A stretch of 64,000 bases of DNA. Source: Jeotgalibacillus malaysiensis (GTDB taxonomy: Bacteria > Bacillota > Bacilli > Bacillales > Jeotgalibacillaceae). Below the pieces are notes generated by a model that worked only from the letters and a program-made list of their open reading frames with translations, was not told the origin of the DNA and made no database searches. The stretch lies in assembly GCA_000818095.1 (NCBI GenBank), contig CP009416.1, positions 1,596,501 to 1,660,500 of the forward strand. Direction: 5' to 3'. The position numbers and the translations under genes are program-made. Below, one piece after another: positions 56,156 to 64,000 of this stretch (positions are counted from its first letter, which is position 1; every line of letters begins with the position of its first letter).

Positions 56156-56164
56156 TGCTATACT
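56156..56164 (+). promoter_or_regulatory. Extended -10 promoter of mutS
   Basis: TGCTATACT is a TG-extended -10 box (TATACT at 56159-56164), 39 nt before mutS. A TTGACA at 56119-56124 is too far upstream (34 nt) to be its -35 box. Confidence 0.5.
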
Positions 56165-56202
56165 CTTCACATATATTATGATGACGAACGGAGAGAATGG
56201 TT

Positions 56203-58755
56203 TTGACGAAATACACACCAATGATGCAGCAATACTTAAGGATAAAAGCAGAGGTGCCTGATGCTTTTTTATTTTTCAGGCTCGGAGATTTTTATGAAAT
56301 GTTTTTTGATGATGCACTCAAGGCATCAAAAGAACTTGAAATTACATTAACAGCCCGTGGAGGAAATAAAGAAGATAAAATTCCGATGTGTGGTGTTCCG
56401 TATCATTCAGCAGCAGCTTACATAGAAAAACTGATTGATAAAGGTTATAAGGTGGCGCTTTGTGAGCAGACGGAAGATCCGAAGCATGCTAAAGGCGTTG
56501 TTAAAAGAGAAATTGTTCAAATGATTACACCAGGTACAGCTGTGACTACTGTCAATGACCGTGAGAATCATTTCCTTGGCTCAGCTGTCCAGCTCAACGG
56601 TGAACGATACAGTATTGCCTATTTGGATCTGTCTACAGGAGAATCAAAAGCTTCGGTTGTTGAAAGTGAAGATCTTCTTCTTCAGGAAATGTCATTGATA
56701 AAAGCGAAAGAAATAATTTTACCTGCTTCAGTCAGTGAGAAATTGATCGGTAAATTCAGAGACAGAGGAATCACATCCATTTCAAAAGTCGAGCAGGAAG
56801 AGCTGTTTTTTGATGAAACACTTTTATCCCTTCTTGAAGGTGAGGAGGTAAAGCGGGGGATCAGTCTTCTGCTGCATTATACGACAGACACTCAAAAAAG
56901 AGCGCTTGACCATCTGCAGCAGACTGAACAGTATGAAGTTAGTGCTTATTTGCAGATTGACCCCAATTCAAAAAGAAATCTTGAACTGACTGAGAATAAC
57001 CGCAGTGGTGCTAAAAAAGGATCTCTTGTCTGGCTGCTTGATGAGACAGTCACAGCGATGGGCAGCAGGCAGTTAAAGTCTTGGGTTGAAAGGCCTTTGA
57101 TTAATCAGTCAGATATTAAAGAAAGGCTTGGTCTTGTTGAAAGTCTGAAGAATCATTTTTTTGAGCGTGAATCTTTAAGAGAACTGCTGCAGAATGTATA
57201 TGATCTTGAGAGACTTGCAGGCCGCGTAGCATTTGGTTCGATCAGTCCGAGAGACCTTGTGCAGCTGAAAAAGTCACTGCAACAGGTACCATTTATTAAA
57301 GAACAGCTAAAAGAAATCCCGGATAACGGTCTGATCAAAAGAGCTGATGAAATGGATGCCTGTATAGATCTTGCTGATCTGCTAGATGCAGCAATTGATG
57401 ATCAGGCACCGATTACAATCAAGGATGGAAATTTCATTAAAGATGGTTATTCCGAAGAGCTTGATCAATATAAGGATGCAAGCCGGAACGGGAAGAAATG
57501 GATTGCGGAACTCGAACAGAAGGAAAGATCAATTACAGGGATAAAATCACTTAAAATCGGTTATAACCGGATATTTGGCTATTACATTGAAATCACTAAA
57601 GCAAACCTTACGTCTTTAAATGATGATCGATACGAAAGACGTCAGACACTTGCAAATGCCGAGCGGTATATCACCCCGGAGCTCAAAGAAAAAGAAACAC
57701 TGATTTTAGAAGCTGAAGAAAAGTCGGTTGAACTTGAACAGCAGATCTTCCAGGTTGTCAGAGAGCATGTGAAGCAGGAAATCCCCCGGATTCAGCAGCT
57801 TGCAAAAGAAATTAGTGAAATTGATGTGCTGCAATCATTTGCGTTTGTCAGTGAAAAGAGGCATTATGTAAAACCGGTCTTTTCAAAGACAAAACAGCTT
57901 GATATTCAAGAAGGCAGACACCCCGTTATTGAAAAAGTAATGAATATGAACGAGTATGTACCTAATTCATGCAAAATGGATAAAGAACGGTCTATGCTTT
58001 TAATTACAGGGCCTAATATGTCTGGGAAAAGTACATTTATGCGGCAGATTGCACTGATTTCCGTGATGGCGCAAATGGGCTGCTTTGTCCCGGCAGACTA
58101 TGCAGAGCTTCCTGTGTTTGACCGGATTTTCACAAGAATTGGTGCGGCGGATGATCTTGTAAGTGGACAAAGTACCTTTATGGTGGAAATGCTTGAAGCA
58201 AAACATGCGCTTGAACATGCGACTGATAATAGCCTGATATTATTTGATGAAATAGGGCGTGGTACCTCCACGTATGATGGGATGTCTCTTGCGCAGGCAA
58301 TCATTGAGTATGTTCATGATTCAATTAAAGCTAAAACACTATTTTCTACCCACTATCATGAACTGGTTGAGCTGTCTTCAAAGTTGAAGCGATTGAAAAA
58401 TATCCATGTGGCTGCTGCTGAACAGGACGGCAAAGTCGTATTCCTTCATAAAGTAAAAGAAGGTCCTGCTGATAAAAGCTACGGAATTCATGTAGCTGAA
58501 CTGGCAGAATTGCCTCCGTCGCTGATTAATCGGGCGAACGAATTGCTTACTCTATTTGAAGCTGAAAAAGAGGCTGGTGAATCTAGAGAGCAGATGACGC
58601 TGTTTGATATAACTGAAAAAACCGCGGTTGATGAAAGTGCAGTATTGAAAGAAATCCAGGAGCTCAATGTGCTGGAAATGACACCAATGGAAGCAATGAA
58701 TGAGCTTTATAAACTTCAGAAAAAAGCTGGTAAGCTCCTGGCTGAGTCAAAATAA
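56203..58755 (+). CDS. mutS: DNA mismatch recognition ATPase MutS
   Basis: Binds mismatches and small loops and recruits MutL. The protein is 850 residues. The mismatch-wedge motif FFRLGDFYEMFF is near 27. Connector, lever and clamp domains follow. The ABC-type ATPase has Walker A GPNMSGKST near 603 and LFDEIGRGTSTYDG. The C-terminus has a helix-turn-helix dimer region. TTG at 56203 is preferred: GGAG at 56190-56193 is 9 nt away, and the product then starts MTKYTPMMQQYL, aligning in length with B. subtilis MutS. The ATG at 56197, two codons upstream, is possible but too close to the ribosome site. Confidence 0.96.
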   Translation: MTKYTPMMQQYLRIKAEVPDAFLFFRLGDFYEMFFDDALKASKELEITLTARGGNKEDKIPMCGVPYHSAAAYIEKLIDKGYKVALCEQTEDPKHAKGVVKREIVQMITPGTAVTTVNDRENHFLGSAVQLNGERYSIAYLDLSTGESKASVVESEDLLLQEMSLIKAKEIILPASVSEKLIGKFRDRGITSISKVEQEELFFDETLLSLLEGEEVKRGISLLLHYTTDTQKRALDHLQQTEQYEVSAYLQIDPNSKRNLELTENNRSGAKKGSLVWLLDETVTAMGSRQLKSWVERPLINQSDIKERLGLVESLKNHFFERESLRELLQNVYDLERLAGRVAFGSISPRDLVQLKKSLQQVPFIKEQLKEIPDNGLIKRADEMDACIDLADLLDAAIDDQAPITIKDGNFIKDGYSEELDQYKDASRNGKKWIAELEQKERSITGIKSLKIGYNRIFGYYIEITKANLTSLNDDRYERRQTLANAERYITPELKEKETLILEAEEKSVELEQQIFQVVREHVKQEIPRIQQLAKEISEIDVLQSFAFVSEKRHYVKPVFSKTKQLDIQEGRHPVIEKVMNMNEYVPNSCKMDKERSMLLITGPNMSGKSTFMRQIALISVMAQMGCFVPADYAELPVFDRIFTRIGAADDLVSGQSTFMVEMLEAKHALEHATDNSLILFDEIGRGTSTYDGMSLAQAIIEYVHDSIKAKTLFSTHYHELVELSSKLKRLKNIHVAAAEQDGKVVFLHKVKEGPADKSYGIHVAELAELPPSLINRANELLTLFEAEKEAGESREQMTLFDITEKTAVDESAVLKEIQELNVLEMTPMEAMNELYKLQKKAGKLLAESK

Positions 58756-58770
58756 TGGGAGGAGATCGAT

Positions 58771-60582
58771 ATGGGACGGATTCAGCAGCTCAATGAATTT
58801 TTATCGAATAAAATTGCTGCAGGTGAAGTAGTTGAACGGCCTGCTTCAGTCGTGAAAGAGCTGATGGAAAATGCCATCGATGCTCATTCTACAATTATCG
58901 AAATTGATTTAGTAGAAGCTGGTCTTTCAAGCATCAGAATTAAAGACAATGGAGACGGAATAGCAGAGGAGGATCTGCTGACTGCATTTTCAAGGCATGC
59001 AACGAGTAAAATAAAAAATGAACATGATCTCTTCAGAATCAAGACGCTCGGTTTCAGAGGGGAAGCGCTGCCAAGTATTGCCTCTGTGTCAAAAGTTGAG
59101 ATCGCTTCTTCAACAGGTGGGCAGGGGACTGCCGCTGTCATTCACGGAGGCAGATTGATCAGCCAAAGTGCTGCCCCTGCAAGAAAAGGCACTGATATCA
59201 AAGTGGAAGAGCTTTTTTACAATACTCCTGCAAGACTAAAGTATATGAAAACAATTAATACTGAGCTCGGTAATATTACTGATATTGTGAATAGGCTGGC
59301 GCTATCTCATCCCGAGATTTCAATCAGACTGATCCATAACGGGAGAACGCTTCTTCATACAAACGGTCAGGGAGATGTACGCCAGGTGCTTGCTGCTATA
59401 TATGGTATGCAGACAGTGAAGAAGATGGTCCCTTTTAAAGGAGATTCACTGGATTTCAATGTTTCAGGCTGGGCTGCGCTCCCGGAGATTACAAGAGCAT
59501 CAAAGAGCTATGTTTCTATTCTTGTAAATGGCCGTTATATTAAAAATTACGGTATTACCAAGTCAGTGCTTGAAGGTTACCGTACCATGCTTCCGATCGG
59601 CAGATTCCCTGTCATTTTATTATCAATTGAAATGGACCCGATACTCGTTGATGTAAATGTACACCCGTCAAAACAGGAAGTGCGGTTTAGTAAAGAAAAA
59701 GAACTGCAGCATGTGATCTCAGAAACAATTAAAAAAACTTTTAGAAAAGAAACGCTGATTCCAAGCGGTTTGACTGAAAAGAAAGAGCCGAAAAGACAGA
59801 GTGAGCAGACTTCATTTGACTGGAATCTGCCGAGTAAAAAGCATGAAGCAGCTGAACAGTCATTTGTGAGAGAGTCAGAGTTCAGAGAAGAAGTTCCTGC
59901 TGCTATTAAAACGCCAGTTACTGAACCTGCTTTGACAGAACCGGATCAATCTGAACCACCTTTATATGAAGAGTCTGAGCAGGTACAGGAGGAGCGTAAA
60001 AGAATGCCTGAGCTTTCTGTAATCGGACAGGCTCACGGAACTTATATTATCTGTCAGAGTGAAGAAGGCTTATATATGATCGATCAGCATGCAGCGCAGG
60101 AAAGAATTAAGTATGAATATTTTAGAGAAAAGCTTGCCCGTGACCCGGGTGATGTTCAGGACCTCCTCGTACCGATAACCTTTGATTTTTCTAATGATCA
60201 ATTCATTAAAATCAAAGAAAATATTCACCTCCTTGAACAGTCAGGTGTTATAGCTGAAGAGTTCGGTCAAAACAGTTTAATTGTAAGAGCTCATCCTGCG
60301 TGGTTTCCTGAAGGGGAAGAACATGAGACCATTGAAGAAATGATTGAGCAGCTATTAACAAATAGAAAAATAGACCGCTATCAACTTAGAGAAGAAGTAG
60401 CTATTCTTATGAGTTGTAAAAGATCTATAAAAGCAAATCACTATCTCAAAACAGATGATATGGAATCATTGCTCGATCAGTTGTCTGAATGTGTAGACCC
60501 GTTTACATGTCCTCACGGCAGACCTGTTATTATTCATTTTTCCACATATGAAATGGAAAAAATGTTCAAGCGTGTAATGTAA
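58771..60582 (+). CDS. mutL: Mismatch repair endonuclease MutL
   Basis: GHKL ATPase that nicks DNA during mismatch repair. The protein is 603 residues. Motifs [24 protein letters not shown] and [20 protein letters not shown] form the ATP site. A variable Glu/Pro-rich linker spans about 335-410. The endonuclease motif [12 protein letters not shown], near 436, plus [12 protein letters not shown] and CPHGRP show it is the nicking type, consistent with no MutH. Starts 15 nt after mutS. Confidence 0.97.
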   Translation: MGRIQQLNEFLSNKIAAGEVVERPASVVKELMENAIDAHSTIIEIDLVEAGLSSIRIKDNGDGIAEEDLLTAFSRHATSKIKNEHDLFRIKTLGFRGEALPSIASVSKVEIASSTGGQGTAAVIHGGRLISQSAAPARKGTDIKVEELFYNTPARLKYMKTINTELGNITDIVNRLALSHPEISIRLIHNGRTLLHTNGQGDVRQVLAAIYGMQTVKKMVPFKGDSLDFNVSGWAALPEITRASKSYVSILVNGRYIKNYGITKSVLEGYRTMLPIGRFPVILLSIEMDPILVDVNVHPSKQEVRFSKEKELQHVISETIKKTFRKETLIPSGLTEKKEPKRQSEQTSFDWNLPSKKHEAAEQSFVRESEFREEVPAAIKTPVTEPALTEPDQSEPPLYEESEQVQEERKRMPELSVIGQAHGTYIICQSEEGLYMIDQHAAQERIKYEYFREKLARDPGDVQDLLVPITFDFSNDQFIKIKENIHLLEQSGVIAEEFGQNSLIVRAHPAWFPEGEEHETIEEMIEQLLTNRKIDRYQLREEVAILMSCKRSIKANHYLKTDDMESLLDQLSECVDPFTCPHGRPVIIHFSTYEMEKMFKRVM

Positions 60583-60601
60583 ATTATAAAGTAGGTGACG
60601 T

Positions 60602-61159
60602 ATGGAATTTGGTAACCAGAAAATTCTGCCTGCCGTTCATTCGATGAAAGATTTTGATAAAATGCTTAAGTATTCTTTTGAATATGGTGTATTTCTGGAT
60701 CTTCATGTAGGTATGGTTAAAAGTGTATTTGATTACGCCAATAGTAAAAACAAAAAAATGTTTCTACACATGGACCTGATTCAGGGGCTCTCAAATGATG
60801 AATATGCATGTGAATATATATGTCAGACGGTTAAGCCGTACGGTATTATTTCCACAAGAAAAAATGTTGTAAAGAGAGCCCGTGAGCTTAATGTAAAAGC
60901 GATTCAGCGGACTTTTGTCATCGATTCCAATGCATATAGAAGAAGTGTCGAACTGATCAGACAGTCTGATCCTGATTATATTGAGCTGCTTCCTGGTGTT
61001 GTACCTAAAATGATTGAGAGAATTAAAACAGAAACCGGCAAACCGATCATTGCCGGGGGATTGATTGATGATCCCGAAGAGGTGCAGGCGGCGCTTAATG
61101 CAGGTGCCAGTGCCATTTCGACTTCTTCAAAAGAACTTTGGACAATTTTCGGCAAATAG
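60602..61159 (+). CDS. glpP: Glycerol operon antiterminator GlpP
   Basis: RNA-binding regulator activated by glycerol 3-phosphate; binds glp leaders and prevents termination. The protein is 185 residues with a TIM-barrel-like fold (GVFLDLHVGMVKSVFDYAN; MFLHMDLIQGLSNDEYACEYICQ; IELLPGVVPKMIERIKTETGKPIIAGGLI; GASAISTSSKELW). RBS GTAGGTGACG precedes the ATG at 60602. It lies 19 nt after mutL and directly before the leader it should control. Confidence 0.95.
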   Translation: MEFGNQKILPAVHSMKDFDKMLKYSFEYGVFLDLHVGMVKSVFDYANSKNKKMFLHMDLIQGLSNDEYACEYICQTVKPYGIISTRKNVVKRARELNVKAIQRTFVIDSNAYRRSVELIRQSDPDYIELLPGVVPKMIERIKTETGKPIIAGGLIDDPEEVQAALNAGASAISTSSKELWTIFGK

Positions 61160-61160
61160 A

Positions 61161-61189
61161 TTGACAGCGTTTTCATGAACTGATATTAT
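61161..61189 (+). promoter_or_regulatory. glpF promoter with overlapping cre site
   Basis: TTGACA (61161-61166), a 17-nt spacer and TATTAT (61184-61189). TGACAGCGTTTTCA (61162-61175) matches the cre consensus at 13 of 14 positions and covers the -35 box, closely resembling the cre I recall for B. subtilis glpFK. Confidence 0.8.
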
Positions 61190-61195
61190 AATCCT

Positions 61196-61273
61196 CAAGT
61201 TAATAAAACGTGAAGAGACCAAGAGACTCACAGATCCTATTTTATTTATAAAGGGAATCTGTGGGTCTTTTTT
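61196..61273 (+). promoter_or_regulatory. glpF leader: GlpP target and terminator
   Basis: CAAGTTAATAAA (61196-61207) begins at the predicted transcription start. It is followed by a terminator: AGACTCACAGAT (61224-61235) pairs with ATCTGTGGGTCT (61257-61268) with one wobble, then Ts to 61273. GlpP with glycerol 3-phosphate should allow read-through into glpF. Confidence 0.8.
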
Positions 61274-61299
61274 CTTTTCATCATTTAGGAGGATTAGAG

Positions 61300-62106
61300 A
61301 TGAATGAATACATCGCAGAATTAATTGGCACAGCTGTTTTAATCTTATTTGGGGGAGGCGTTGTAGCGAACGTCAACCTGAAAAAATCTCTTGCAGAAGG
61401 TGCCGGCTGGGTAGCGATTGCAATTGGCTGGGGGCTAGCTGTCTCAATGGGCGTGTATGCCGTAGGGCAGTTTAGTGGTGCCCATTTAAATCCGGCTGTA
61501 ACATTAGGGCTCGCATTTAACGGAGATTTCAGTTGGGCGCAGGTACCTGGGTATATGTTAGCGCAGATTGCAGGAGCGTTTATTGGTGCAACACTAGTGT
61601 GGCTTCACTTCCTCCCTCACTGGAAGGTTACAGAAGATCAGGGTGCGAAATTAGGGGTTTTCTCAACGGGACCAGCTATTCCGCATAACTTTTCAAATCT
61701 GCTGAGTGAAATCATTGGAACTTTTATTCTTGTAGTGGGAATATTATTTATCGGTGCAAATGATTTTACAGAAGGCCTGAATCCACTGATTGTAGGTACT
61801 TTAATTGTTGCGATCGGGTTATCGCTTGGTGGAACAACAGGATATGCAATTAATCCTGCGCGTGACCTTGGTCCGAGGATTGCTCATTTTGTTTTACCAA
61901 TCAGCGGGAAGGGTAATTCTAACTGGGGATACAGTTGGATTCCGATCCTGGGACCGGTTCTTGGCGGGTCGTTTGGCGGACTGTTTTACAGATATATATT
62001 TTCCGGAGACTTTCATGTCATGTTCTGGATCATGGCAGCGGTAACACTACTATGTTTGCTGGCTGCGTACTTAATTGATAAGAAACAAACTTCATTAATC
62101 CAATAA
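61300..62106 (+). CDS. glpF: Glycerol uptake facilitator (aquaglyceroporin)
   Basis: Channel for glycerol diffusion across the membrane; MIP family, 268 residues, six membrane spans. The two pore motifs are HLNPAVTLG near 62 and INPARDLGPR near 184; Asp after the second NPAR favours glycerol over water. The ATG at 61300 follows TTAGGAGGA; an in-frame GTG at 61261 lies inside the terminator and is not used. glpK follows 21 nt later. Confidence 0.96.
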   Translation: MNEYIAELIGTAVLILFGGGVVANVNLKKSLAEGAGWVAIAIGWGLAVSMGVYAVGQFSGAHLNPAVTLGLAFNGDFSWAQVPGYMLAQIAGAFIGATLVWLHFLPHWKVTEDQGAKLGVFSTGPAIPHNFSNLLSEIIGTFILVVGILFIGANDFTEGLNPLIVGTLIVAIGLSLGGTTGYAINPARDLGPRIAHFVLPISGKGNSNWGYSWIPILGPVLGGSFGGLFYRYIFSGDFHVMFWIMAAVTLLCLLAAYLIDKKQTSLIQ

Positions 62107-63618
<1,512 letters not shown>

Positions 63619-63631
63619 ACCTCATTTATGC

Positions 63632-63722
63632 TATGATAGTACCAAGTTAATAAACGGGGTAGAGAGCAGAGAGGCCTGGATTCATTATGAGATTTTCATA
63701 TATGGATTCGGTCTCTCTTTTT
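63632..63722 (+). promoter_or_regulatory. glpD promoter and GlpP-controlled leader
   Basis: TATGAT (63632-63637) is the -10 box; the -35 (TTTTAA, 63609-63614) is weak. CAAGTTAATAAA (63643-63654) at the predicted start is identical to the glpF leader element. The terminator pairs AGAGAGGCC (63668-63676) with GGTCTCTCT (63710-63718), with an inner stem TATGA/TCATA, and Ts to 63722. glpD would thus be induced together with glpFK. Confidence 0.75.
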
Positions 63723-63775
63723 CTACTTTTACAAAAATTACCATTTTAAGAGGTTTAGATTAAAGGAGGATATTT

Positions 63776-64000
63776 ATGAATTTTTCAAGTGCCAACAGAG
63801 CGGATAAGCTGAAGAAAATGTCAGAGGAAGTGTACGATCTAGTCATTATTGGTGGTGGTATTACAGGTGCAGGAATTGCGCTTGATGCAGTAACGCGAAG
63901 AATGAAAGTGGCAGTTATTGAAATGCAGGACTTTGCCGGCGGTACATCAAGCCGCTCAACTAAGCTTGTACACGGTGGACTCCGTTATTTAAAGCAATTT
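63776..64000 (+). CDS. glpD: Glycerol-3-phosphate dehydrogenase (3' end outside window)
   Basis: FAD enzyme that oxidises glycerol 3-phosphate to dihydroxyacetone phosphate and feeds electrons to the quinone pool at the membrane. The first 75 codons are present: [19 protein letters not shown] is the FAD-binding Rossmann motif, followed by [21 protein letters not shown]. The ATG at 63776 follows AAAGGAGG. The gene runs off the window. Confidence 0.96.
   Translation, partial: MNFSSANRADKLKKMSEEVYDLVIIGGGITGAGIALDAVTRRMKVAVIEMQDFAGGTSSRSTKLVHGGLRYLKQF

Noticed and set aside
61190-61299. glpF leader as a metabolite riboswitch
   Set aside because: The adjacent glpP gene and the matching glpD leader fit protein-dependent antitermination; the RNA is too short for a known aptamer.

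Overview
This window is a chromosomal segment of an endospore-forming low-to-moderate GC Bacillales bacterium. It carries spoIIIE, dpaA/dpaB (dipicolinate synthase), spoVS, cotE, and candidate sigma-K and sigma-G promoters. PolC-type DNA polymerase, RNase J2, RNase Y and RicA (YmcA) are further Bacillota markers. Gene order follows the Bacillus subtilis dxr-to-mutL backbone with local gains and losses. Protein divergence suggests a relative outside the B. subtilis group, possibly Planococcaceae/Jeotgalibacillus-like, but that placement is a guess. I see no insertion sequences, prophage, CRISPR arrays, tRNA or rRNA genes.

Layout. Bases 1-8566 hold the end of dxr, then rseP, proS and polC. Bases 8567-13739 are the rimP-nusA-rnpM-ylxQ-infB-ylxP-rbfA translation/transcription operon, with its own promoter and an attenuator-like hairpin. 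Bases 13808-18327 hold truB, ribF, rpsO (with a leader that may bind S15) and pnp. Bases 18470-24902 hold an M16 peptidase, ymxH, and the dpaA-dpaB-asd-dapG-dapA block, which makes diaminopimelate and dipicolinate for the wall and the spore. Bases 25058-29167 hold rnjB, whose active site looks degenerate, and the spoIIIE/ftsK DNA pump.

Bases 29168-35196 are a GntR regulator followed by a BMP-family nucleoside ABC importer (lipoprotein, ATPase, two permeases). The non-coding DNA around the regulator is the most signal-dense in the window: a cre box, direct repeats, several palindromes, and a 13-bp motif repeated in opposite orientation on either side of gntR. Bases 35335-44095 are ymfF-ymfH-ymfI-ymfJ-ymfK-ymfM-pgsA-cinA-recA, with an SOS box before recA. 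Bases 44325-52123 are rny, ymdB, spoVS (frameshifted near its 3' end), a 2-oxoacid:ferredoxin oxidoreductase pair, miaB and ricA.

Bases 52124-55480 look like a small accessory insertion between ricA and cotE: a CcpA-controlled aldehyde dehydrogenase, an unknown 114-residue protein, and a LacI-type regulator with three matching operators. Bases 55556-60582 are cotE, mutS and mutL. From 60602 to the window end is the glycerol regulon glpP-glpF-glpK-glpD, in which GlpP is expected to antiterminate two leaders that share the same 12-nt 5' element.

Most of the window is well-known core biology. I found no convincing undescribed multi-gene system. The items most worth a second look are the spoVS frameshift, the LacI operator set with a 73-bp loop spacing, the gntR/BMP regulatory region, and the RNase J2 metal-site substitutions.
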